In this document: positions 45,841 through 56,069 of the stretch, one piece after another | How the letters are laid out: every line of letters begins with the position of its first letter | Position numbering within the stretch: position 1 is the stretch's first letter | Assembly: GCA_013339765.2 (NCBI GenBank) | Contig: CM023451.1 | Location: forward strand, 153,914,623-153,978,622 | Reading direction: 5' to 3' | Source: Haemaphysalis longicornis | Lineage: Eukaryota; Arthropoda; Arachnida; Ixodida; Ixodidae | Length of the DNA stretch: 64,000 nucleotides | Made by a program: the position numbers and the translations under genes | Notes under the pieces: model-generated | Told to the model about the DNA's origin: nothing | What the model saw: the letters and a program-made list of their open reading frames with translations, nothing else | Database searches by the model: none

Positions 45841-46093
45841 AGCCCGTTCTACATGGTGCGAATTTCGCCTGCGAATTCGCAGATGCGGCGTCGCTTGTGC
45901 GGAAAAAGGGTCTATTCTCGTTGCTGTGACAAATTTCCAGATGTCTGCAAACAGTGGAACTTCTCTTGTGAACGCCTTTTGGAATTCGGAAATTTGTCGC
46001 AGCAATGAAAAGAGAAAAATAGGTCGTTTTGCCGCATGAGCGGCGCCGCATCAGCGAATTCGCAGTTGAAATTCGCACCATGTAGAACGGGCT
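45841..46093. mobile_element. PIF/Harbinger-like palindromic MITE
   Basis: 253 bp flanked by TAA on both sides (45838-45840 and 46094-46096). The ends read AGCCCGTTCTACATGGTGCG in both directions, and the inverted match continues through CTGCGAATTCGC, GATGCGGCG, and further inward as TTGCTGTGACAAATTTCC against GGAAATTTGTCGCAGCAA. The whole element is nearly one hairpin. A 3-bp TAA duplication is the hallmark of PIF/Harbinger. There is no coding sequence. It is nested within the larger hAT-type element. Confidence 0.88.
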
Positions 46094-46419
46094 TAAGAGC
46101 GTTTCTTAGGATTCTTTTCATCTCCAGATACTGTGGTGCAGGTGGTGTTCATATTCGTATAATATACGTAGTTCGATGTGAGTTTTAAACTTCTCACTTT
46201 TTTTCGCCTCAGGATTATCCAAAACCGTATTTTCATTTTTTTTAAATGAAATGTAACGTTAATGTAACGACACGTTCCAATTTTCGAATCGGAACTGGAA
46301 CGCGTTCCTTTCGCAATAAAGGAACTTGTAACGGGAACTCGTTTCAAAATTGGGAAGGAACGAGGAACGAGCTTTCGTTCCTATTTTAGAGGAACGTGTA
46401 CAACACTGCTTTCGAAGGA

Positions 46420-46925
46420 GGCTCTTACACTTTATAATACAACACTACGTAAAAGGTGGGTCATTCTATGCTAACTTGTGCCAATTTTTTCCTCTTGGGG
46501 CATGTCGGAAAAAAAGTTTGCCCTCGATCTGTGGACAGAGAGCGACAAAATAACGGAGAACGACACACCGCGCGCTTGGAGGGGTGGCGTCAGCCCGAAC
46601 CAGCGGCAATTGGCTGTGGTGGCGCTGCATTCGCCCCGCTGCCTAAGAAGATGTCAAGTCGAAGAGGTGCCGGCTCGTCCTTCCGTCCGCCCAACGCTGC
46701 CGTCACCCGCCGCCTCCACTCGTCCCGTCAGCGAGTGTGCTCATTGTAAAAGGAAGCGGTTAGCGTGCGTAGTGCCGTGCAGGCGGCAAAAGATGATGCG
46801 ATGGGAATGACGATGACGAAAGTCCGACACTGGTGGAACAACGAAGGAGCGACAGGCAGCACATACCGCTTCTGAAGCGAGGAAGCGTGATCGCTGTGGC
46901 GGTTAGGACGCAAAGCACCGTCGGC
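46420..46925. other. No recognisable gene
   Basis: GC-rich anonymous DNA at 46560-46800 with overlapping frames of up to 135 codons on both strands. None matches a family I know. Confidence 0.4.
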
Positions 46926-46932
46926 ACTGTGT

Positions 46933-47064
46933 GTGAGATTTGGCCCAACGCACACTGTGTGTGAGATTTGGCCCAACGCACACGCCTTGCTATGTCTGCA
47001 TAAGCCGGCCGTGCGGCCGGCTTATGCAGACATAGCAAGGCGTGTGCGTTGGGCCAAATCTCAC
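46933..47064. repeat. Perfect 51-bp palindrome beside a 28-bp tandem duplication
   Basis: 46961-47011 is the exact reverse complement of 47014-47064, with only TG between. The arm begins GTGAGATTTGGCCCAACGCA and ends GCCGGCCG. The first 28 bases of the left arm are also duplicated directly to the left, with GTGAGATT at 46933 and 46961. No target duplication or coding sequence is present. Confidence 0.95.
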
Positions 47065-47171
47065 GTTCGCAGAGGAGAGGGAAGGCGTGTACATGCACCC
47101 CTAAAGATGCCCCGAGAGATCTTCCATTCATTTCTTTATTGTTTGGGTATTTCGGCCGAAGAAACACATGC

Positions 47172-47374
47172 GAATGGGGCGCACCGTAGTGGAGTACTGC
47201 GGAATATTATAGGCCGCCTTGCTATGTTTGACCTGCGCTGAAATTTCGACACACACACATACGCCTTCATTTCTCGCCTCCATCATGACACCCCCCCCCC
47301 CCACACCATGGCCGAAACTGAACCGGCCCGCTTGTGCTCAGCAGCACAACGCCTTAGCCTCTGACCCACGCAAT
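47172..47374 (-). mobile_element. Diverged tick-type SINE
   Basis: On the minus strand it starts GTGGGTCAGAGGCTAAGGCG (A box changed), continues GTTGTGCTGCTGAGCACAAG, loses the B box around a 14-base C run, and ends with the CCTCCACTACGGTG-like tail (here AGTACTCCACTACGGTGCGC). Recognisable as the same family as 23128..23327 and 58524..58763, but much older. Confidence 0.65.
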
Positions 47375-47379
47375 CTAGT

Positions 47380-48870
47380 CGGTGGTTCAAGTAAATAATA
47401 CGGTATACGGTGGCGGCTATTTATTTTTTATTGTTGTTAGAAGTTGAAGTTGAAACTGATGGAAAAAGTTATTCTTAAATGCGACTACACAGTTTAAACT
47501 AGTAAAATGTTCGTGCGACACAAGGCATTCATAGACAAAATAATTACGCTGATCTCTTTAACATTGTTTAATTTCTTGCATACCATACACAATTATGTAA
47601 ATTTTGACGTTGAATGGCAACGCCGCTTCATAAGCTTTGGAAACCTCTCCCCCCCCCCTCCCGCCAGCGTCCCTCGGAACTTTCAAACAGTGAACCACGC
47701 AAGCGGCTTCAATTTCTGCTGCTCTTCTTAGTAATATGACATTGAAAACTGAGTAAAATTTTGTTTCACCTGAAAGGTTGCGCGTTGCGTAGCCCTCTCA
47801 GCTTTTGTTCGGCAGCCAACGATGCCTTCTTTGCTTGGAAAGAAATTATTAGAGCCGGCTTTTCCCTCTACCGGTTCCCTTCCTTTTATGTGACGTTTCT
47901 GAGCACGTAACAAAGCGGCCAGATCCAGCCTGGCCCGGTATTACTCGATCGTCACCATCTCCCTGAAAGCCCGTTTACATCGGCATATAATTTCGTCGCA
48001 GCAGGTCAGGAAAGGTTCATTCGATGCCATCTTGGCGGGGCGGCGTACGGCAAATTCGGCCGCCTCTTTATTGCCGGGGAACGATGACGCCGGAGAAGCT
48101 TTCCTATAAATGCCCAAGCCGTGCCTCCCTTGGTAGCAGGTGTTGCAAATACGTTAAAGTTGATCAAACAAGTTCACGGCCGTCTCGTTTATAGTCGGAT
48201 GTGCTGATAATATCTGCTTTTGCCGCTGGCTGCGTCAAGTATACATGCGCTACTTCAGTAGGGGCGGTAGGCTCTCGCCCTTACCCGCATCCATGCATCT
48301 TTGACTGCGCTTGCACGAAAAGCCGAATCATTTCAATGAAATCGAAACTGAAGCACTGCCTGCCGCCTTGGATGCGGCATCATATGTTATGTTGCGTGCT
48401 TGCTGTGGTTTGTTTCTCCTTAAAAGGTCGTGAACATCAAAGGTCCCCGCATACATTTATTCTACAAGTGCACGTCCCTTCTGCCTCTGTGTTCGTTCCA
48501 GAAAACACTTAGGCAAGCTCCAGAAATGCCGTTACGCCATGTATTCGTGGTTTGTGACGTCCCAAAATGCAGTGCGGGAAAGTGGGTGGTGTGTATACAC
48601 CTGTTTTTACGTTTTTTGCATTTTGTGCGTTGATAAGCAACTGCTGCCGCTGCAAGTGGTAGATTTGCATTCACAACAGTCTAATCTACCAGTATAGGCA
48701 AACTTGCTTGAGCACTTTAGTGTCCCTTTAACTACACACTCTGCCTTTTTTCCCCTCTCCTCCTTTCCCGCATTTAGCATGTCGGCGAACTCATGTCGGC
48801 AAACCTCTCGGCGTTTTCCTCTTTATAAAAAGACGCTCCCTCTCTGTTTTTAGCAATAAGTATTTATTTA
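47380..48870. other. No confident gene; one TATA-like site
   Basis: A TATA box (CCTATAAATG at 48103-48112) in GC-richer DNA is the only regulatory-looking feature. A 103-codon frame 100 bp downstream (48201..48512) has no recognised motif. A C run lies at 47650-47658. Confidence 0.35.
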
Positions 48871-49090
48871 AAAATGGCCGCGTATCTGCTCACTTCACTG
48901 CAGATGTGGTCGCACGACGATAATCTTCTATAGCCATTGTCACGTAAATACTCTTTTCTCCTTCCCTCCCATGTCGTACGCTCTTCCCTTTCCGTTTTGA
49001 TCCCCACACGACAAATACAGGGCAGGTTTGCTCAAGTCAAATCAATTTTGCCTCGTTTCACTGCTCGCGCCATCTACTGGAAACTTTTGT
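48871..49090 (+). repeat. Dispersed repeat family A, diverged left-half copy
   Basis: Begins AAAATGGCCGCGTATCTGCT and follows 32736.. and 41093.. through a GACGATAATCTTCTAT-like word, GTAAATACTC and GGTTTGCTCAAGTCAAATCA. Similarity fades after about 49090. Confidence 0.65.
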
Positions 49091-49094
49091 TAGT

Positions 49095-49590
49095 TTGATC
49101 TTGGAACCGTGGCCTCCGAGATAGGCTCCCGACGGCGCGCCGTTGCTCCGGCGGTCCCATTCGGCGCGGAGCCAGGCGGAGCGCTGTAATTTTGTTAACT
49201 GCTATTTTCGCCGCGAGGTGGCGGCCTTAGCCTAGGTTGAAGAGACGCTCGTCTGGCCGACGCTGCCTGCGCCTTGAGTTGTAAATCAGCCTTCGTTGTC
49301 GCGTCTTCGTGCCAGAAAACTCTCAATATGTGCTCCATGTATTTTGACTCGATCCGACAAGTACAAAGTTGTTTAACGTACGTTGTTTAACACCCACGAT
49401 TGCCTTTGCGCGCAGCTTTAGTGGTCGTTTGTTTAAAAGGCGAATGCCATAGCCCAGGGTTCTGTCATCTCGGGCAGAGTGAATGCCAGCGTGCTGAATT
49501 CTTTTTTCGGTGTTACAGCATTTTCGCGGGATATCGCAGCGCGAAAATATGCTTTTTTTTGCATTTGAAGTTGTTTCGAACGCTCTAGGT
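49095..49590. other. No recognisable feature
   Basis: Anonymous DNA with a short GC-rich part at 49125-49185. Confidence 0.45.
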
Positions 49591-49594
49591 ATCC

Positions 49595-49595
49595 G

Positions 49596-49691
<96 letters not shown>

Positions 49692-49704
49692 GTGCGTGCG
49701 TGTG

Positions 49705-49752
<48 letters not shown>
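49595..49752. repeat. (TG)n then (TGCG)n microsatellite
   Basis: About 45 TG units to 49684, a short break, then CGTG units to 49750. It accounts for the Cys/Val and Arg/Thr/His frames on the two strands. Confidence 0.97.
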
Positions 49753-49759
49753 AGCATGC

Positions 49760-51190
49760 GTGCGAGTGCAGGTGAGCGAAAACAGCGTATTACCGATAAG
49801 CTCTCGTGTATTGTTTATAGGCAGGCGACTACGATAGTCAAATAATCTGTTAGGCTTCCACGGGTACGAATTAATCATTTTTTGGGGTTTTATTTTAATG
49901 TGCTTAGTGGTTTCAAGTACCTACTGCAATCTCGGTACCAAATTATTTGCCGTGAGTGAAAAAGTCGTGGTTTTCCGCGATGCGTTTCACACCGCTATGG
50001 ACATCTACATGCGTATTTTTTCGAAAGATTGTTTCTGAATTTCTAGATTTGCTCGGGTAATATTCTGCACATAATTTGTTGGCATGACGTATTAAGAGCA
50101 TTATTTTTTTCGGTGAGCAGTTAAGGTGATCACTAATATCTGTATGCACAACATCGGTTGTAAGTAAGTTGTTCGGGATATTAGTGAATAAACACATCAA
50201 GTGGAGAACTACCAATCGTAACTCGGGTAAAGATTGTTATGAACTTACTTAGACCACGTCTATTTATGGTAGACTGGAAGTGTCTCTGTGCGTTTGTATA
50301 TGCAAGCATGCATGCCAATAAACGGCACCAGCACGTTTACCCTGCCCATTGCGGAAGAAATACCGATAGCCATTTGGACAGTATACACTGATGCTGAAGT
50401 ATACCACGTCTCTGTTAATAGTATCGCGGTAAAAGTAGTGCCAAACATTTCAAGTAATGTTGCCATGTCATCTACTTTAACTCTCAAAGACCGCACGTTT
50501 AAAGGAAAAAAAAGGAAACGACATAGGGGGTATTTTCTTGTTTACTAATGGTTGGATGCCGGTCGGTTGAATTCCCACAATTTTGTTCTTGCTCGGAACG
50601 CACGGAATATGCGTTCCGACAACACGTACGAGATTTTCAGAAATAACACAGGAAAACGTGTTGTTTTGGAACCATGCGTGACTACAAAAAAGAATACTGC
50701 TGTGCAACGAATTCACTTATGCGTCACCCCGGGCATAGTCTACGTCGAAAATTCAAAGGCACCAGTAACTACCCTAATGGGACCAGTAACTACTTCTACC
50801 GTTCTCCTGCATTGGTGTGCGGTAACTTTTGTAGATTAAACGTCGCACACAAGCTGCGAAGGCCGGGTTTTCGTCCTCTGCGCCCGCCCGCGCCAGGGAA
50901 AGCGACCTTAGGCTACGCGCGCCGCAGTGCGGCGAAAAACGCGGCCACGCCCCCTTTTCAACTTACGCTCTCTCCGGGCGATTGGGACGGCCGGAGCAAC
51001 GGCGCGCCGCCGGTAGCCGGCCGCGGAGGCCACGTTGGAACACTGCCATGAGAGAGGCCGCATGAGCATTTTAGATGCGATGCATCTCTTGCTCTCGGGT
51101 ATGTCCCTCCGTTGTCGTCGTCGCGGCGTTGTCCGCACGCTCACTGCACATGCGCAACTCTCCTCCGTTCTTCTCTCCGACAGCTGTGCG
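49760..51190. other. No confident gene
   Basis: Anonymous DNA. 50860-51040 is GC-rich and open in several frames. ATTTTAGATGCGATGCATCT at 51069-51088 contains the palindrome AGATGCGATGCATCT-like core. No protein is recognised. Confidence 0.4.
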
Positions 51191-51193
51191 CAA

Positions 51194-51347
51194 CACTCTC
51201 ACTCCGTCTCATTATCATAACAACAGTTGCGCCTGTGCGCTTCGCTGCTCTGGGTGCGGGCATGTGTGCGCACTCTCACTCCGTCTCATTATCATAACAA
51301 CAGCGGCGCGTGTGCGCTTCGCTGCTCTGGGTGCGCGCATGGTGCGC
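51194..51347 (+). repeat. 77-bp tandem repeat, two units
   Basis: Units start at 51194 and 51271, each beginning CACTCTCACTCCGTCTCATT, continuing ATCATAACAACAG, and ending with GTGCGCTTCGCTGCTCTGGG. The second copy has a few changes. It lies directly upstream of a TATA/Inr-like site. Confidence 0.9.
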
Positions 51348-51387
51348 ATGCGCGCGACTCTCTCCCCGGCTCCTCTCCTTTCAAAAG

Positions 51388-51430
51388 CGGGAATATAAGC
51401 GGGGGAGCGCACGGCGCCGGATCAGTCCAG
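51388..51430 (+). promoter_or_regulatory. Candidate core promoter: TATA-like plus Inr
   Basis: GGGAATATAAGCGG places a TATA-like box at about 51391-51397. ATCAGTCC, matching the arthropod initiator TCAGT, lies at 51421-51428, so its A at 51424 is about 30 bp downstream, the usual distance. The 77-bp tandem repeat sits just upstream, as enhancer-type repeats do in LTRs and some LINE 5' UTRs. No protein start of any recognised gene follows, so a transposon promoter is as likely as a host one. Confidence 0.35.
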
Positions 51431-51699
51431 CGCTCGCTCTCGCACTTGACTTGACTTTGCTTGACGATACCTCCATGCAAGATCTTCCGATGAAGACGTG
51501 ATGGAAGCGACAGTCCCTTCAGCGAGTGGACTGAGGCAATCCAATACCAGCATCAGTCCAAACGCTCCCCCCTGATGCGTCGCATCACATCAGGGTTCCC
51601 TCGCGGGAAGATGGGCGTAATTTTTGTATTTACAGGTCGAAACATTTTTTCAAGGCATATTTTTTTTATTTGCCATCGAAAACAATAAAGCAACCATGA

Positions 51700-51960
51700 A
51701 TCCTTAATTGGAATAACCATGCAAATATCACTTTTGTATTGACGTCTTGCATGATAAATGAATGATGTTTTCGTTTTGCTCAACAATGATGACAAGTATC
51801 ATGATTGCCACCTTATTTATAATTTAGGAATGTTTTGCCAATTTTTACGTCTTGTTCAAGAATTCTTTGCTCTTTTGGTCGGGCAACTGAGTCGAGCGAC
51901 AGATAGACCTGCCAAAAATTTCGCGTTTAAGTAGCTTAACAAAGGCAATCGTTTTTAAGA
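51700..51960 (+). repeat. Dispersed repeat family A, diverged right-half copy
   Basis: Shares TTGTATTGACGTCTTGCAT-like sequence, GACAAGTATCATGA, a CTTTTGGTCGGGCAACTGAG word, CAGATAGACC in place of the (CAGA)n tract, AAAATTTCGCGTTTAAGTAG and AACAAAGGCAATCG with 35262..35525 and 41600..41880. The short, unexpanded CAGA region suggests the tract grew later in the other copies. Confidence 0.65.
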
Positions 51961-52092
51961 AACACGCCATAAAAATTCTCAACATTGAATTTTAGCTTAT
52001 TGTTCTTCACAGTAGCATATTTCCCGCCATCCACTACTGTTAACATATATTCACTTGCAAGAAAGCCATTCAAGTAATATCCGCCAGACTGT

Positions 52093-52595
52093 GTAAAAAA
52101 ATTCCCCGCATTTCCCCGAGGGAAGAATGTGAAAGTGCGAATGCACGAGTTGAATTTGCGCGGTTCGGTAATGTTCGCGAAAGAGAGATCACACACACAC
52201 ACAACTACAAAGAAAGAAGATGCATTTATTCACAGACACCTATTTGTGTTGTCGTTGTACTTGATTGCTAGAGCGGATCTCAGCTTTGAAATTTCGTGTC
52301 AGTACTCCTTTAAGCGGGTGCATTAGCCCTTCTCACGCCCGATTCTTGGCCAATCCCCCACGTGGGTATGTGCCATGTAGCGGCCAGCAGCGCGCGCCCA
52401 TCTCCCCCGTTGCCAAGGAAGACGAGGAGATTCCTGGCCAATCCCCCACGTGGGTATGTGCCATGTCAGCGGCCAGGCAGCGCGCGCCCATCTCCCCCCG
52501 TTGCCAAGAACGAGGAGCGCGCGCACCCGCAGCTGTTGCTATGCGGAGGCGGCGGACGCTTCAGGCTCGCTTAAGAAGTGCATTCGCACTTAAAA
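52093..52595 (+). mobile_element. MITE-like repeat with inverted ends, copy 2
   Basis: Close copy of 4486..4963. Inverted ends AAGTGCGAATGCAC at 52133-52146 and GTGCATTCGCACTT at 52578-52591. The internal tandem unit starts at 52348 and 52436 (88 bp apart). This copy has several single-base deletions in the first unit, and a different GC-rich junction at 52508-52560 before the conserved CTTAAGAAGTGCATTCGCAC end. No coding sequence. Confidence 0.65.
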
Positions 52596-52599
52596 GAGC

Positions 52600-55000
52600 C
52601 TAAATACGCACGCTTTTTAAAAACAAGAATAATGTTTATTATGCTCACATATAGAACATATAGATGAATACACAGACGGAGGTCCCAGAGTACGTGTCTG
52701 TAAGAGAACTTCCTGTAAGTGAGCCTATATGGCAGTTGCGAAATATGAAAAAACAGATAGTACATCAATATATTCGTTAGGAGTCATAACAAGTAAAACC
52801 GTACACAAAGAAGCATGAAAACAAAACAAACAAGTGAAAAGAGTAATCGCAATGTGTACGCAATCCCAAGCGTTGCGAAGAAAAGATAAACGCGCAGCTT
52901 TCAAATACTTTAAAATTGGTAGCGTTTTAGTTTCATTGGGGAGACTGTTCTAGTATAAAATTAATGCAAAAGAAGCAGTGTCCTGCTTGCTATAGTTAGT
53001 GTTTACTTTTTGTGATGCCTTTGACGCTGTCGATACGCCATGGTGCTTCCTCCTGTTTAACTTCACACCACTCAAATCCCAGCTGTGGCAGCGACATGTT
53101 GATTTTTGAGTGCAGCTCGTCGGTACCACGGCGATGTCTTTCATCCTTACCCGTTCGTGCTTGCATGAACGCAGTTAAAACTGCGCTACCATTACTCTCA
53201 ACGACACTCTTCACGCCCGCGTGTCACGTACTTTCGCTGCAGACTGGTGTACTACGGAAGTGGCAGGAACCAGCCCTATAACACACGTAGCTTGAAATAG
53301 GCGGGCAGGATAGACAATCCTGGGGAAATTGGCTGACAAGCTGCCGTGGACGCGTTCGCTCGCATAATTTATCCACAGCTCGAGCCGACCACGTCTGAGA
53401 CGCTGGGCGCGGAGCAAATGTTGTTCAAGCGCGCACTTGATTGAACCAGAATTTTATGCTGTCAGCGAAAATAGGAGGCGCGAACAAGATTAGCTTTCTC
53501 CCTTTTGCTGTTGGAGAACGTACGCTCGCTCGCAATTATTTTAAAGCTCGAAACTTCCTTCCTTTTTTTGCATACTTGTATTAATGAGAGAAGCTTCGTT
53601 AACTCGGCGGCTGCGAGAATGCGGCGTCGTGTCCAAGAGATAGCAAAACAGAAGGGCCCGACAGCTCCAAGAACAAAAAGGAGGTCCCGAAGTGCTCGGT
53701 GTGACGCCAACTTTATCAGAAAAGAGGCTGTAAACAAAAGAAAGTAGTGACTTGAAAAGAAATGAGTTAAATTGGGTCTTGGAATCGACACTAGGGACTC
53801 CGGAATGATGGTTAAGCGTGGTACCCCAGCACCAGCTCAGCTCGCGAGATTCTAGCTAACGATAGGGGGACCTAGTAAATGCTTGGAGGTTTTTGACTTA
53901 TAAACGAGGGTTAGAGACATGCAATGAGGCCTACGTGAGTAATTTGAGCATGATCACTGGAGAAGCAGGGATTAGGCAAGCAGCAAAGTAGGTTCACGAT
54001 AAATGTTTTTTTTTTGCTTGGTGATGTGAATGCGGGTAGGTGGCGACTGATAGTAACGTAACAAGGAAGGGAGAAAACCGCAAAAAGAAAACGGTTGTGG
54101 TAGTATTGGGAGGACACATTCGGCACTCACACACGAGTGCTTTTACTATCACCACATGTTAAAGAGTGCTCAGGTGTCCTTGTAACCTCTTGTTGTTAAT
54201 TCTCTAATTTATTTCAAAAGCAAAGAGAAATTTTCTCTTTCTTCTGTGAATATTTATGTCTGTGTTAAAAGGACTCTGAAGCGAATTTGTCAAGCTCCTG
54301 TTATTGCATACACTGTGTAGACTGGCGCAAATAAACAAACTTTCAATAGTTTATCCGGCGGATCAGGCGGCATTTATTTTATAAAGCCCGAAAAAAGAAA
54401 AGCTATCATGCGCGGTCTGCGGCGGCCGCAGCAACTAATGCAATTACGTCAGTGCAAGGTGCTTCATGATTGATTGGACGATGTCCAAGATGAGAATTCA
54501 AAGCAGTTTCGCTTTCGGTTCTGTGAAACAGTATGCGAGGCATCCGACGTTTTTGTTGGCTAATCATTCTGGATATCTCAGTAATCGGCATACCGCGCGT
54601 CTGCCATGTTGTCGGCGGTAAAATGCGTCACATAAGCCTACCAGCACGGCTTAGAATCATAAGAATTACTAGCCGAGACGTACGCAGTCTGATGAACGTC
54701 CTCCGCGTCACAGGAGACGCTCAAATGCGATGCACTTTCCCCCCACCTTTGGAGCTGGGCTGGCTCGTGCCTGTATCATAAGAGGCGTGTTCGCACCAGG
54801 CCAAGGGTCGGCTTATTCGAAACTGTGCCCGCAAGCAGTTGGTGTTATGGCTCCATTACCCCAACGAGAACTCGCCCGCGCGTCAGTGTCAGTATGCACG
54901 CGTTCTGTGAACTCGCTCGTGGCGCAATGAACGTTACAGCGCGAAAATGGGGAATTTATTATAAAAAATACTGCCCCAAAGCAAACAAAGCAACATAAAA
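52600..55000. other. No confident gene
   Basis: AT-rich to 53000. A minus-strand frame at 52996..53214 (about 72 codons, with HSKINMSLPQLGFEWCEVK) has a protein-like composition but no ATG at its left limit and no recognised family. A second minus frame at 53211..53417 is similar. The rest, including 53462..53791 and 54406..54930, is anonymous. Confidence 0.35.
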
Positions 55001-55002
55001 AA

Positions 55003-55082
55003 CATGCGCTATCGAGGATTCGAACTTGCGAATTGCAAAACAATATATCTAGTGCTCCAGACCACTCGGCCGTAAATCAGCG
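55003..55082 (-). other. tRNA-like segment, degenerate
   Basis: On the minus strand GCGCTGATTTACGGCCGAGT supplies an A-box-like region (GGCCGAGTGG) and CAAGTTCGAATCCTC a B box. GCGCT at the start pairs with AGCGC at the end. The anticodon arm does not fold cleanly and no long variable arm is present. GGCCGAGTGG is usual in Leu or Ser tRNAs. It is probably a decayed tRNA-derived repeat. Confidence 0.45.
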
Positions 55083-55084
55083 CT

Positions 55085-55995
55085 ACCAGGGGGTAAATGT
55101 GAAGTATCTAATGTATGGTCAGTATATATTTTTATTTAGTTTTAGTATTCCAAGCAGCTTAGATGGCTAGGTGTGGAAATGCGCTCGTGCAGTAAGTATC
55201 CCCCAAATTTCCACAAATATCTCATCCCTACCGAGTGCATTCTTTAGGCGGAAAAGCGTTCGCAGATGTGTGGTCGTGCTGCTGACCTCTGTGCTTGTCG
55301 ACGCAGCGCAAAATGTGCCTCCATCACGTTGGTTTTACGGTGTACGAAAAAAAGTTCCCGAGAATTTTATTCCTCAGTGCCTATGTTAACTTCGCTTACT
55401 CTTCTCCCGCCTTCAATTGGGCTTCTTTTCTTCTACTAGTGTACCAGTCAGCCAAGCGTCGCATGCCCACTTGTGTGGAGCGACTTGTCCTTAAAGCTTG
55501 ATACAGTCTATAAACCTGAAGACACATTCTTCCAGGCTCAAACGTGCAGTGTCTCAGTTTCAACAGAGCGAACGAATTGCCGCGATTCGTCGGCAGCCGG
55601 ACGACTTAACACTGGGCCGACTGATTCTGTCGTAGAATAGGCGAGCCGTGCAGTAGCGCAGTCAGGCCAAGACATTTTGTTTTGACGTCGTACGAAACGT
55701 CAAAGGAAATCGACCAGGAGGATGTAGAGGAGGACAGCATTTTCGAATTAATTTTTTTTCTATTGAGTAAAGTCGCGTAAACGCAACGAGAGTGGTGGAA
55801 ACATGGCCTGGAGACTCCAGGCAACATTTTGCGCTAGTGATCCCGCAATGTTTACAAATCACTTCCGTGTCCTTCAATGGAAGTCGCGCGTGGTCGAAAG
55901 AAAGTTGTAGCTTGCAGAAAAAAAAAATCAAATTCTCTTTCTTAAGAGAAAGATGGTTAAAACACAAAGCTGCTTCGACCGTGTCGGAATGGTGC
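55085..55995. other. No recognisable feature
   Basis: Anonymous DNA. Frames are at most 116 codons, with no motif. A poly-A run lies at 55919-55928. Confidence 0.45.
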
Positions 55996-56062
55996 AATCT
56001 ACTGTGCGTCATCTTTATGACGGGAGGAACCCAGGTTCGAATCCGACCACGGGAAGCGTACT
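55978..56062 (+). other. tRNA-like segment, degenerate
   Basis: GTGTCGGAATGGTGCAATCT resembles an A-box region and CCAGGTTCGAATCCGACC contains a perfect B box. CGTCA/TGACG closes a loop with TCTTTA. CCGTG at the start could pair with CACGG at the end. Length and arm layout are irregular, so it is a tRNA-derived repeat candidate and not a working gene. Confidence 0.4.
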
Positions 56063-56069
56063 TCTTGTC

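Larger units (their letters stand above)
42324..46408. mobile_element. Probable large hAT-type element with nested insertions
   Basis: The right end, read inward, is CAGTGTTGTACACGTTCC; the left end is AGTGTTGTACGC. They are flanked by 8-bp near-identical sequences, ATTTCGAA at 42316-42323 and CTTTCGAA at 46409-46416 (7 of 8), the TSD length of hAT transposons. Both subterminal regions are crowded with GGAAC and GTTCC words, typical of hAT ends. No transposase frame is recognised. At least three smaller transposons lie inside. The pairing of these two ends is inference from TSD and TIR similarity. Confidence 0.5.

Noticed and set aside
49323..49878. Frames with Cys-Val or Arg-Thr-His runs
   Set aside because: Products of the (TG)n and (TGCG)n tract.
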